From assembly GCF_042666505.1 (NCBI RefSeq), contig NZ_JBHTDN010000007.1, forward strand, positions 62,001 through 126,000: a DNA stretch of 64,000 bases, in the 5' to 3' direction. Below are positions 7,360 through 16,321 of the stretch, one piece after another; the stretch's first letter is position 1, and every line of letters starts with the position of its first letter. Source of the stretch: Parapedobacter sp042666505 (lineage in GTDB: Bacteria > Bacteroidota > Bacteroidia > Sphingobacteriales > Sphingobacteriaceae). The translations under genes were made by a program, and so were the position numbers. The notes under the pieces were generated by a model, which saw nothing but the letters and a program-made list of their open reading frames with translations, was not told the origin of the DNA and ran no database searches.

Positions 7360-9978
7360 ATGACTAGTAGGGAAATCCGTGAAGCCTTTCTGGCTTTTTT
7401 TGAAAGTAAAAATCACCATATCGTACCATCTGCTCCGGTAGTTGTCAAGAACGACCCGACCTTGATGTTTACCAACGCGGGAATGAACCAATTTAAAGAT
7501 ATCTTTTTGGGAGAAGCTCGGGCGAATTATTCCCGCGTAGCCGATACCCAGCGCTGTCTGCGCGTGTCGGGTAAACACAACGACCTTGAAGAAGTGGGGA
7601 TCGACACCTATCACCATACGTTGTTCGAAATGTTGGGAAATTGGAGCTTTGGCGATTATTTCAAGAAAGAGGCGATCCTATGGAGTTGGGAGCTGCTTAC
7701 CGAAGTGTATAAATTGGACAAAGATAGGTTGTATGTAACCATTTTTGAAGGCGATGAAACGGAGGGCCTGTCCAAAGACAATGAAGCGTATACCTATTGG
7801 AGTGAAATTATTGCATCCGACCGCATTCTGTTAGGCAATAAGAAAGATAATTTTTGGGAAATGGGGGACACCGGGCCATGTGGTCCTTGTTCGGAAATCC
7901 ATGTGGATTGCCGCACGGATGCAGAGCGGAATGCAGTGGATGGAAGGACGCTTGTCAACGCAGATCATCCACAGGTGATCGAAATCTGGAATCTGGTATT
8001 TATGCAGTTCAACCGCCAAAAGGATGGTTCACTCCACCCATTGCCGGCGAAACATGTAGATACAGGAATGGGGTTCGAACGATTGGTGCGCGTAATCCAA
8101 CAGAAAGCCTCCAATTACGATACTGACGTATTCCAGCCTATTATCGATTACGTTGCCCGAAAAGCGAACATACCCTATGGGAGCGATGAAAAGGCGGATA
8201 TTGCCATGCGGGTGCTGGCAGACCATATCCGCGCCATTAGTTTTACGATAGCCGACGGACAATTGCCATCGAATAATCGGGCAGGATATGTGATACGGCG
8301 CATCTTGAGGCGTGCTGTGCGTTACGCTTATACGTTTCTCCATTTCAAAGAACCGTTCCTGCATGAGTTGGTACCGCTTTTGGCGCAACAGTTTGAGGGC
8401 GTGTTTGACGAATTAGCTTCCCAACAGGATTTTGTGCAGAAAGTGGTGCTGGAAGAAGAGCAGTCTTTTCTGCGTACATTGGTTACCGGCGTTCAACGTT
8501 TTGAAAGCTATGCGAAGGAAAAGCAGGCCGTAACAGGTGATTTTGCCTTTGAATTGTATGACACGTTTGGCTTTCCCATAGATCTGACAGATCTGTTAGC
8601 CAGGGAAAAAGGATTGAAAGTGGATATGCAGGGATTCCAACAGGCGTTGGCCGAACAAAGGGATCGCTCGAGGGCTGCTACTGCTATCGATACCGATGAC
8701 TGGGTGGTGCTACGGGAAAGTGAGGCAACGGATTTTGTGGGGTATGATCAGACGGAAAGTGAAACCGAAATACTCAAGTACCGGAAAGTCACTACCAAGG
8801 GAAAAGAACAATACCAATTGGTATTAGCTGTTACGCCTTTTTACGCGGAAGGAGGTGGCCAAGTTGGAGACACCGGCGTACTGGTTTCGCGCCAGACGAA
8901 TGAAAAAATAATCGTTACAGACACCAAGAAGGAAAACGGGCTCATCGTTCACTATGTCCAATCGTTGCCCAAACAATTGCAAGGAACCTTTAGGGCAGTG
9001 GTCGACATTGAAAAGCGACGCGAAACCGAGAATAACCATTCAGCAACGCACCTGCTTCATGCCGCGCTTAAACAAGTGCTCGGAAGCCATGTGAACCAGA
9101 AAGGGTCGCTCGTTAATGCCGAATACCTCCGATTTGACTTTTCACATTTTGCCAAGGTTACCGACGAGGAACTTTTACAGATCGAGCGTATTGTGAATGG
9201 CAAAATACGGGAAAATATCCCTTTGAAGGAAGAACGGGACGTACCTTTCCAACAAGCTGTTGATGCCGGAGTGACCGCATTGTTCGGAGAAAAATATGGC
9301 GACCACGTCCGGGTGATTACTTTCGACGGTCATTTTTCCAAGGAATTATGCGGTGGTACACATGTGCAGGCAACGGGGCAGATCGGTTTCTTTAAAATCG
9401 TTGCTGAAAGTGCGGTGGCTGCAGGAGTAAGGCGTGTAGAGGCCATCACCGGGGGTGCGGCAGAGCGCTTTATCGAAGAGCAGGCAAAGACCGTCAATGC
9501 ATTCAGGGAACTGCTTAATAATCCGAAGGATGCGTTATCGGCATTGAACCGTCTGCTTGAAGAAAATAACGCCTTGCGGAAAGCGGTCGAACGCGCGGTA
9601 ACGGACAAAGCACTGCAATTGAAAAGGGAGCTGGCCGCAAAGGCAGAGGATATTAATGGCGTTACTTTTATTGCCGGGCGGGTTAACCTCCCCAATGCAG
9701 AAGCGGTCAAAACGCTGGCGTATGCGCTAAAAGGTGAAATTGAAAACTTGTTTTTAGTATTGGGGGCTGAAATCAACGGGAAGCCGTCGCTTACGGTGGT
9801 CATCTCAGATAATTTAATTAACGAGAAGAGCTGGAACGCCGGTGCCATTGTGCGGGAACTAGCCAAGGACATTCAGGGTGGAGGTGGTGGTCAGCCTTTT
9901 TATGCGACTGCAGGAGGTAAGGATCTTGAAGGCTTGCCCCAGGCGTTGGCCAAAGCGAAGGATTGGGTATTGTCGTAG
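7360..9978 (+). CDS. alaS: Alanyl-tRNA synthetase
   Basis: The 872-residue enzyme charges tRNA-Ala and edits mischarged Ser/Gly. The class II catalytic domain starts at residue 1 with MTSREIREAF and contains TNAGMNQFKD. The editing domain has its zinc ligands in HSATH (His560, His564) and CGGTH (Cys664, His668). The C-terminal DHHA1 domain ends with GGGGGQPFYATAGG near residue 840. I start at the ATG at 7360, which matches the family start. The upstream TTG at 7330 lies inside the promoter. A thioredoxin-like lipoprotein gene follows after 50 bases and may be co-transcribed. Confidence 0.97.
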   Translation: MTSREIREAFLAFFESKNHHIVPSAPVVVKNDPTLMFTNAGMNQFKDIFLGEARANYSRVADTQRCLRVSGKHNDLEEVGIDTYHHTLFEMLGNWSFGDYFKKEAILWSWELLTEVYKLDKDRLYVTIFEGDETEGLSKDNEAYTYWSEIIASDRILLGNKKDNFWEMGDTGPCGPCSEIHVDCRTDAERNAVDGRTLVNADHPQVIEIWNLVFMQFNRQKDGSLHPLPAKHVDTGMGFERLVRVIQQKASNYDTDVFQPIIDYVARKANIPYGSDEKADIAMRVLADHIRAISFTIADGQLPSNNRAGYVIRRILRRAVRYAYTFLHFKEPFLHELVPLLAQQFEGVFDELASQQDFVQKVVLEEEQSFLRTLVTGVQRFESYAKEKQAVTGDFAFELYDTFGFPIDLTDLLAREKGLKVDMQGFQQALAEQRDRSRAATAIDTDDWVVLRESEATDFVGYDQTESETEILKYRKVTTKGKEQYQLVLAVTPFYAEGGGQVGDTGVLVSRQTNEKIIVTDTKKENGLIVHYVQSLPKQLQGTFRAVVDIEKRRETENNHSATHLLHAALKQVLGSHVNQKGSLVNAEYLRFDFSHFAKVTDEELLQIERIVNGKIRENIPLKEERDVPFQQAVDAGVTALFGEKYGDHVRVITFDGHFSKELCGGTHVQATGQIGFFKIVAESAVAAGVRRVEAITGGAAERFIEEQAKTVNAFRELLNNPKDALSALNRLLEENNALRKAVERAVTDKALQLKRELAAKAEDINGVTFIAGRVNLPNAEAVKTLAYALKGEIENLFLVLGAEINGKPSLTVVISDNLINEKSWNAGAIVRELAKDIQGGGGGQPFYATAGGKDLEGLPQALAKAKDWVLS

Positions 9979-10028
9979 CATGGGGTAAGCTGCGTAAGCT
10001 ATGGATCAGAAAAAAAGACACGTTAAAA

Positions 10029-11123
10029 ATGAATAGAATTTTCATAATAGGGATTTTGGTGTTCGTGCTCGCGGCCTGTGCCAATGACGAACAGTTCACG
10101 ATTGAAGGGAAGGTTGCCAATGCGGGGAATGTACGTACTGTGTCTTTATATGAAGGAGATCGGAAGTTGGATTCGGTCTTTTTGAATGAGCAGGGTGAAT
10201 TCGTGTTGCGGAGGGCGGCGTCCCACCCAAGGTTACTCACGTTGCAAGCGGGCAATCACAAGTATCACTTAATATTGCAAAACGGAGATCGTCTTACTTT
10301 CCGCACCGATCTCATGTCAGAAGGGAATACTTACGAAATTTCCGGTTCGCCGCTGTCGGAAAAAATACAGCGTTTTGCCGGTACCATTGCTGAAAAAGAA
10401 CGGTTTGAAGCGCAATTGGAAACGTCGTTTGCAAGTCAAGCCGCGGGATTGGACGATGCAGCGCTTATGGACCTGCGGCAACAGTTCATGCAGAAATACC
10501 GTCAGCACATGCAGGCATATACAGAGGCAACTACGCGGTTTGCGAATGAACACGACGACCTTGCTGGCTTTTTTGCCATGAGTACATTGGATAAGGAGCT
10601 AGCGGAGTCGGAGCTGATTGCCTACGCTGATCGGATTTCCGGTAGGTGGGATGATAATGTGCAGGTTAGGCAGTTTGTGGAAGAAATGGCGCGATTGAAG
10701 CGATTGGCGATTGGGCAGCCGGCACCCGATTTTGAGTCGCTTACGCCGGATAATCGGCAGGTCAAGTTGTCTGATTTTCGGGGGAAGTATACCTTGGTCG
10801 ACTTCTGGGCATCCTGGTGTGTGCCCTGCCGTCAGGAAAATCCGAATATCGTGGCGCAGTATCATGCCTACAAGGACAAAGGATTTACGGTGCTGGGCGT
10901 CTCGCTCGATGATAACCCAGGGGCTTGGATGCGGGCCATTAAAGACGATGGCTTGGAATGGACGCAGGTTTCCGATTTACAGCAGTGGGGAAGCGAAGTG
11001 GTAGGCTTATATCGGATACAGGCTATCCCTACTTCGTATTTGCTTGATCCGCAGGGAAAGATTATTGCCAAAAACCTACGGGGTTCCGAATTGCCAGCTT
11101 TTTTAAAGAAAACGTTGGATTAG
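10029..11123 (+). CDS. TlpA-like thioredoxin-domain lipoprotein
   Basis: A 364-residue envelope protein. It begins with a lipoprotein signal, lipobox LAAC, so it is probably anchored facing the periplasm. Residues ~25-115 resemble the DUF4369 domain found in Bacteroidota redox proteins. A helical linker follows, then a TlpA/AhpC-TSA thioredoxin fold with active site WCVPC (Cys264, Cys267). Such proteins reduce or exchange disulfides in periplasmic proteins. The frame is open back to 9963 inside alaS, but the signal peptide fixes the start at 10029. It sits 50 bases after alaS. The client protein is unknown. Confidence 0.87.
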   Translation: MNRIFIIGILVFVLAACANDEQFTIEGKVANAGNVRTVSLYEGDRKLDSVFLNEQGEFVLRRAASHPRLLTLQAGNHKYHLILQNGDRLTFRTDLMSEGNTYEISGSPLSEKIQRFAGTIAEKERFEAQLETSFASQAAGLDDAALMDLRQQFMQKYRQHMQAYTEATTRFANEHDDLAGFFAMSTLDKELAESELIAYADRISGRWDDNVQVRQFVEEMARLKRLAIGQPAPDFESLTPDNRQVKLSDFRGKYTLVDFWASWCVPCRQENPNIVAQYHAYKDKGFTVLGVSLDDNPGAWMRAIKDDGLEWTQVSDLQQWGSEVVGLYRIQAIPTSYLLDPQGKIIAKNLRGSELPAFLKKTLD

Positions 11124-11222
11124 TGCATAGTTTGTGTTAATGGCGTGTGTTGTTTAACGATTTGTTAATGCTGGTTTAACGGTGATTTGTCAATAAGTAC
11201 ATACTTTAGCAAAAAAAACACG

Positions 11223-11909
11223 ATGAGCACTGCAAAACAAAAGATCCTGGTAGTAGACGACGAACCTGATATCGTGGAGCTGATTGCGTATAACCTCAAG
11301 CGGGAGGGCTATCAGGTACATACTGCGTTCAACGGTCAGGAAGCTGTAACGACCGCTAAAAAGATCATGCCGGATCTAATCATCCTCGATGTGATGATGC
11401 CCAAAATGGACGGGATCGAAGCTTGCCGTATCATGCGAGCTATGCCGGAATTCAAAAGCACGTTCATGGTGTTTCTTACCGCTCGCAGTGAAGAGTATTC
11501 GGAAATTGCCGGATTCAATGTCGGCGCAGATGACTACATAGCGAAACCCATCAAACCACGCGCATTGCTGAGCCGTATCAATGCAATCTTACGGCGGAAT
11601 GCACCGATGGATGAGCTTCCAAATGAAAAATTGGAAATTTCCGACCTCGTAATCGATCGGGAAGCTTTTTTGGTGTTTAAGAACGGCGAAAAGATCGTGC
11701 TTGCCAAGAAGGAATTTGAATTACTCTACTTGCTGGCCTCCAAGCCGGGCAAAGTATACACCCGGGAGGTAATCTTAAAGAATATTTGGGAAGACTCAGT
11801 GGTTGTTACCAATCGGACCATTGATGTACATATTCGTAAACTACGTGAAAAAATCGGCGAAAACTATGTTTCTACGGTAAAGGGCGTGGGATATAAGTTT
11901 GAAGCCTAA
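11223..11909 (+). CDS. OmpR/PhoB-family response regulator
   Basis: A 228-residue DNA-binding response regulator. The receiver domain shows the acidic pair Asp12/Asp13, phosphoacceptor Asp56 in LIILDVMMPKMDG, Thr86 and Lys108. A winged-helix domain fills ~130-228 with the typical YTREVILKNIWED and TIDVHIRKLREKIG segments. I start at the ATG at 11223. The open frame from 11187 adds residues with no family match. No histidine kinase gene lies next to it, which is less usual for this subfamily. Its last codons overlap the end of hutH on the other strand. PhoB-like is as far as the sequence allows; the regulon is unknown. Confidence 0.9.
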   Translation: MSTAKQKILVVDDEPDIVELIAYNLKREGYQVHTAFNGQEAVTTAKKIMPDLIILDVMMPKMDGIEACRIMRAMPEFKSTFMVFLTARSEEYSEIAGFNVGADDYIAKPIKPRALLSRINAILRRNAPMDELPNEKLEISDLVIDREAFLVFKNGEKIVLAKKEFELLYLLASKPGKVYTREVILKNIWEDSVVVTNRTIDVHIRKLREKIGENYVSTVKGVGYKFEA

Positions 11910-13468
11910 ATTACAAACGCCTCATACTCGGGCTTATGGAGGTTACAGCCAGCGGCTTCTGCCGCTTGGTTTGCTTCGTCCAGAAACCGGCCGCTACTGA
12001 TCAGACGCTGAAGTTTTTTGATATCATTGGCGAAAATGCGATCACGGTCTGCGAACGGAACTTTCTCCCTAACCAGGGCGTGACACGCTTCTAACACCTC
12101 TGAAGATCTGCGGGGACGGCGGAAATCCAGCGCTTGTGCGGCATACAGCAATTCAATGGCGAGGATGTATTCGAGATTGTCAATCACTTTATTTAGTTTA
12201 CGAGCGCCTATCGCACCCATTGAAACATGATCCTCTTGTCCCAGAGAAGTCGGAATGCTGTCAGCACTAGCAGGGAAGCATAATGTTTTATTTTCGGATA
12301 CCAACGCAGCCGCAGTATATTGAGGTACCATAAACCCCGAATGGAGACCGGCGTCGGGGATCAACAGTTTGGGAAGACCATAACGTCCTTCAATGATAAG
12401 GTAGCTTCTGCGGTCGGAAATGTTCCCCAATTCCGCTGCCGCGATGGTCGCATAATCAATCGCGAGGGCTAAAGGTTGGCCATGGAAATTGCCGCCGCTT
12501 ACCGCCTCATGTGGCCCTAACACGATGGGATTGTCGGTGACTGCATTGATTTCGATCTCTGTAAGTTCCTTGAGATGGAGCCAAGCTGTACGTGAAGCGC
12601 CGTGTACCTGAGGCATACACCGTAATGAATACGGATCTTGCACACGACCGCAGTCTGGATGGGAGTTGGCAATTTCGGATGTATGAAGCAATTCCCAGAG
12701 ACGGCTGGCAACCAGTTGGTTGCCCCGGAAAGGGCGAATTTCATGCAGACGGCTGTCAAAGGGCTTATAAGATCCCATCAGCCCTTCCAGTGACAGCGCT
12801 CCGATCAAATCGGCTACTTCCAAGGCATTGTGCATCCGCTGTAAGGCATGTGCAGCGTGGGCCGCAATGAATTGCGTGCCGTTGATCAGTGCCAATCCTT
12901 CTTTCGGTCCCAGTTGCAAGGGCGACATTCCATACGCCTTTAAGGCAACTTCAGCAGGCAAAATGCCTCCTCGGTAATAAACTTCGCCCATTCCGATGAG
13001 TGGCAGGAATAAGTGGGAGAGCGGAGCTAGATCACCCGATGCGCCGACGGATCCCTGTGATGGAACCACCGGAATGATATTTTGCTCGGCCATCCAGATA
13101 ATACGCTCCAATGTGCGCAATTGCACGCCGGAATATCCCTGCGCCAACGCATGGGCTTTCATGATCATCATGGTCTTCGCAACGGGAGCCGGAATGGAGT
13201 CACCGACACCTGCGGCGTGACTTTGCAGTAGGTTGTGTTGGAGGAGCGTAGTGTCTTCTGCAGAAATGATGGTATCGCATAAAGGACCGAATCCGGTATT
13301 GATGCCATAGACCACGTCGCTATGGGACACCATTTCTTTTACAAATGCGGCTGATCGATCCACTTTATGCCTCGCTTTGGCAGAAAGTGTTCCGTGGAGT
13401 CGCCCATGCGTGAGCGCTAAAACCGACTTTACGGTAAGTCTGTCAGTACCATATCGAAAATTCTTCAT
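11906..13468 (-). CDS. hutH: Histidine ammonia-lyase
   Basis: This 520-residue enzyme removes ammonia from histidine to give urocanate, the first step of histidine degradation. The Ala-Ser-Gly triplet that cyclises into the MIO electrophile is at 143-145 in GSVGASGDLAPLSH, and the catalytic tyrosine is in VVYGINTGFG (Tyr54). Length matches the family. The other hut genes (hutU, hutI, hutG) are not adjacent, so it may be a lone gene here. A tyrosine or phenylalanine ammonia-lyase activity cannot be fully excluded from sequence. The gene is convergent with the response regulator; their 3' ends overlap by 4 bases. Confidence 0.9.
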   Translation of the reverse strand: MKNFRYGTDRLTVKSVLALTHGRLHGTLSAKARHKVDRSAAFVKEMVSHSDVVYGINTGFGPLCDTIISAEDTTLLQHNLLQSHAAGVGDSIPAPVAKTMMIMKAHALAQGYSGVQLRTLERIIWMAEQNIIPVVPSQGSVGASGDLAPLSHLFLPLIGMGEVYYRGGILPAEVALKAYGMSPLQLGPKEGLALINGTQFIAAHAAHALQRMHNALEVADLIGALSLEGLMGSYKPFDSRLHEIRPFRGNQLVASRLWELLHTSEIANSHPDCGRVQDPYSLRCMPQVHGASRTAWLHLKELTEIEINAVTDNPIVLGPHEAVSGGNFHGQPLALAIDYATIAAAELGNISDRRSYLIIEGRYGLPKLLIPDAGLHSGFMVPQYTAAALVSENKTLCFPASADSIPTSLGQEDHVSMGAIGARKLNKVIDNLEYILAIELLYAAQALDFRRPRRSSEVLEACHALVREKVPFADRDRIFANDIKKLQRLISSGRFLDEANQAAEAAGCNLHKPEYEAFVI

Positions 13469-13592
13469 GATAGCGCAACAAGTGATTCGGCAATTCGCTA
13501 GCGTAACGTTAGATTACATATGTGCTAGCACAATGATCGGAACTATTCCCTAATTACGCAATAGAAATATGAATTTTTAACTTTACCCCCGT

Positions 13593-14303
13593 ATGTCTAT
13601 ATTCCGGTTTAAACAATTTGCGGTCGATCAGACCGAAAGTGCCATGAAGGTCAATACCGATGGTGTATTGCTGGGTGCTACTGCTTCCATCGCCAATCCC
13701 TTGCGCATTCTCGATATCGGTACGGGTACCGGCGTGATCGCATTGATGCTGGCGCAACGGTTTCCCAATGCGACGGTGGAGGCCATCGAAGTGGATGGTC
13801 GTTCGGCGAAGTTGGCCGGTGAGAATTTTGCCAGGTCTGTATTTTCGACAAGGGTTTCTGTGCAAGCGGTTGCATTGGCTGATTTTCAACCGGGGGAGGC
13901 TTTCGATCTCATCGTTTCCAATCCGCCCTTTTTTCTGCATGCCCTTAAAAACCGTGATCATCGAAAGCAGGTATCCAGGCATACGGATGTATCGTTTTAT
14001 TCCCAAATGCTAGAGCGGGCAGACAGGTGGCTTACAGAGAGGGGAAGCCTACAGCTTGTCGCTCCCATTGCGTTGGCTGATTGGATTCAGCAACGGGCTA
14101 TCGGTGAATTTGGAATGGTGGTGCAAGGGCAACGGGATATCAGGTCTTTTGCGTACGACCCACCGATCCGTCGCATTTTTGCCATTGGCAGGACTCCTTT
14201 GGTGAGCCCGGGATGGGAAGGTGACTTGGTAATTTACAAAAATAAAGGTGTCTATAGTGACGCTTACCGGTCTTTACTGAAAGACTTTTTTCTGGCATTT
14301 TAG
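13593..14303 (+). CDS. trmN6: tRNA1(Val) (adenine(37)-N6)-methyltransferase
   Basis: A 236-residue class I SAM-dependent methyltransferase of the YfiC/TrmN6 family. The start (MSIFRFKQFAVDQ) and the segment KVNTDGVLLGA are typical. The SAM-binding loop DIGTGTG is at 41-47, and the N6-adenine catalytic motif NPPF is at 110-113. The enzyme methylates A37 of tRNA-Val. A TAACTTTA element at 13578-13585 lies just 7 bases before the ATG, so the mRNA leader may be very short. It is divergent from hutH and is followed after 22 bases by a phosphodiesterase gene. Confidence 0.88.
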   Translation: MSIFRFKQFAVDQTESAMKVNTDGVLLGATASIANPLRILDIGTGTGVIALMLAQRFPNATVEAIEVDGRSAKLAGENFARSVFSTRVSVQAVALADFQPGEAFDLIVSNPPFFLHALKNRDHRKQVSRHTDVSFYSQMLERADRWLTERGSLQLVAPIALADWIQQRAIGEFGMVVQGQRDIRSFAYDPPIRRIFAIGRTPLVSPGWEGDLVIYKNKGVYSDAYRSLLKDFFLAF

Positions 14304-14325
14304 GAATCCCTATATTCGCCCTTGT

Positions 14326-14820
14326 ATGATCAGGATCGGATTGCTTTCGGATACCCACGGTTACCTCGATGAGGCGATATTTCAGCATTTTGAGTCATGT
14401 GACGAAATCTGGCATGCGGGTGATTTTGGTGATATCGCCGTGGCGGATACCTTGGCAGCTTTTCGGCCCTTGAGGGGAGTTTACGGAAATATCGATGGCA
14501 AAGATATCCGTGCCGTTTTTCCGGAACACCTGCGCTTTAATTGTGAAGAAGTGGATGTCTGGATGACGCATATCGGTGGTTATCCCAATCGTTACAGTCC
14601 CCAGGTACGGAAGGACATCCAGCTAAACCCGCCCCGACTTTTCATTTGTGGCCATTCGCATATTCTCAAAGTCATGTACGATCAAAAGTTACAATGCCTT
14701 CATCTGAATCCCGGCGCGGCGGGGAAACAGGGCTGGCATAAGGTCCGCACGCTTTTACGTTTTAGCATAAACAATAAACGTATCGAAAATCTTGAGGTCA
14801 TAGAATTAAGGGGTGTTTGA
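14326..14820 (+). CDS. YfcE/MJ0936-type metallophosphoesterase
   Basis: A 164-residue calcineurin-like phosphoesterase. Metal-binding residues are all visible: Asp9 and His11 (SDTHG), Asp33 (GDFGD), Asn55 (GNID), His82, and His110/His112 (GHSH). Family members hydrolyse phosphodiesters with two metal ions; the natural substrate is usually unknown. It lies 22 bases after the tRNA methyltransferase gene, and TATATTCG near 14309 could give it its own promoter. The short length equals a single catalytic domain with no extras. Confidence 0.87.
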   Translation: MIRIGLLSDTHGYLDEAIFQHFESCDEIWHAGDFGDIAVADTLAAFRPLRGVYGNIDGKDIRAVFPEHLRFNCEEVDVWMTHIGGYPNRYSPQVRKDIQLNPPRLFICGHSHILKVMYDQKLQCLHLNPGAAGKQGWHKVRTLLRFSINNKRIENLEVIELRGV

Positions 14821-14852
14821 TATTATTATTACACTAAGTTTTCTTTATCTTC

Positions 14853-14882
14853 TTGTTTTAGTGCTGTATTTGGCTATTTTTG
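14853..14882 (+). promoter_or_regulatory. fbp promoter
   Basis: TTG (14853-14855), 19 bases, then TATTTTTG (14875-14882) is a full match to the Bacteroidota promoter. The leader would be about 40 bases and includes AAGG just before the ATG at 14927. Confidence 0.78.
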
Positions 14883-14926
14883 TCCGGTGTTAAAAAAGGT
14901 GAAATACACTAACTGGACGAAGGTAT

Positions 14927-15946
14927 ATGACAAAAGTGACTACGCTGGGGCAATTCATTATCGAGAAGCAAGCTGATTTTCCGTATGCAAAGGGTGAATT
15001 ATCAAGGCTTTTGCGTGATATCGGCATTGCGGCAAAAATCGTGAACCGTGAGGTTAACAAAGCCGGGCTTGTTGATATATTGGGAGACAACGGCACGACC
15101 AATATTCAGGGGGAGGGCCAGAAGAAGCTTGACGTTTATGCGGATGAGCAGTTTATATCTGCGTTGCGCAGCGGTGGCGAATGCTGCGTTGTGGCCTCGG
15201 AAGAACACGATGATTGTATTTTTATCGACTCGCATATCTCAAAAAATGCGAAGTACATCGTCTGTATTGATCCATTAGATGGCTCCTCCAACATTGATGT
15301 CAATGTCTCTGTGGGCACCATCTTTTCTATTTATAGGCGTACTGATCCGGCTGCACCGATCCGACCGGAGGAAGTCCTTCAACCGGGAACGCAGCAGGTA
15401 GCAGCGGGTTATGTGATTTATGGTTCTTCGACTATGTTGGTTTATACCACAGGTAAAGGCGTGAATGGATTTACGCTCGACCCATCCATTGGTGAATTTT
15501 GCCTTTCTCATCCCAATATGCGGATGCCGTCTGATGGCACAATCTATTCGATCAATGAAGGTAATTACGTGAAATTTCCGCAGGGCGTAAAAGATTACAT
15601 CAAGTATTGCCAGGTAGAGGATGCCGAGACCCGTCGGCCGTTTACCTCGCGGTATATTGGGTCGATGGTAGCCGATGTACACCGTAATCTGATCAAGGGC
15701 GGTGTATTTTTATATCCCACCACGTCTTCCCATCCGCAAGGTAAATTACGACTGATGTACGAATGCAACCCATTGGCTTTCATCGTGGAACAGGCTGGCG
15801 GGAAAGCCACCGATGGGTATCGGCGGATCCTGGATATTCAACCTCAATACCTTCACGAGCGAACGCCAATTTTTATCGGCAGTACGGCAATGGTAGAAAA
15901 AGTAGAGAAATTTATTCAGCTAAAGGCTGTCGCGAACCTCCAATAG
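14927..15946 (+). CDS. fbp: Fructose-1,6-bisphosphatase class 1
   Basis: A 339-residue class 1 FBPase, which dephosphorylates fructose 1,6-bisphosphate in gluconeogenesis. Metal-binding SEEHDD (91-96) and DPLDGSSNID (115-124) are intact, and the C-terminal substrate region has NPLAFIVEQAGGKATDG. The length matches the family. A good promoter precedes it. Its last 27 bases overlap the 3' end of the MerR-family gene on the other strand. Its presence with uronate catabolism genes in the same window fits growth on sugar acids, but no operon link is seen. Confidence 0.95.
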   Translation: MTKVTTLGQFIIEKQADFPYAKGELSRLLRDIGIAAKIVNREVNKAGLVDILGDNGTTNIQGEGQKKLDVYADEQFISALRSGGECCVVASEEHDDCIFIDSHISKNAKYIVCIDPLDGSSNIDVNVSVGTIFSIYRRTDPAAPIRPEEVLQPGTQQVAAGYVIYGSSTMLVYTTGKGVNGFTLDPSIGEFCLSHPNMRMPSDGTIYSINEGNYVKFPQGVKDYIKYCQVEDAETRRPFTSRYIGSMVADVHRNLIKGGVFLYPTTSSHPQGKLRLMYECNPLAFIVEQAGGKATDGYRRILDIQPQYLHERTPIFIGSTAMVEKVEKFIQLKAVANLQ

Positions 15947-16255
15947 AAAAGCTTTTAAACGCTGGAGCGAGTCAATGACCCGCTGGTTTTCGCGCGCTTC
16001 GCTTTTATTATCCCGCAGGTAGTCTCGCGCCCCTTGCAACGTATACCCCTTGTCTTTGACCAAATTGAAGATGATTTTCAGATTGGCAATGTCATCCGGC
16101 GTAAACAGCCGGTTTCCTTTCTTGTTCTTCTTAGGCTGAAGGATATCAAATTCGCGTTCATAAAAACGTATCTGGGACGCATTGACACCGAACATGGTGG
16201 TTACTTCGCCCATCGTATAGTAGAGTTTGTTTATTTCACGCTCTTTGTAAGGCAT
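15920..16255 (-). CDS. MerR-family transcriptional regulator
   Basis: A 111-residue protein with an N-terminal MerR winged helix (LYYTMGEVTTMFGVNASQIR, followed by FYEREF) and a short dimerisation helix. There are no cysteines, so a metal-sensing MerR is unlikely. This short form, with IRFYEREFDIL and RLFTPDDI, is common next to M23 peptidase genes in Bacteroidota. A TATCTTTG element at 16294-16287 gives it its own promoter. Its end overlaps fbp by 27 bases, convergent. Targets and effector are unknown. Confidence 0.87.
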   Translation of the reverse strand: MPYKEREINKLYYTMGEVTTMFGVNASQIRFYEREFDILQPKKNKKGNRLFTPDDIANLKIIFNLVKDKGYTLQGARDYLRDNKSEARENQRVIDSLQRLKAFLLEVRDSL

Positions 16256-16321
16256 ATCATGAACAGGATTGAGTTACCTTGCTTTGCAAAGATACAATTA
16301 CCGTTGAAATATCCTAGCCTA

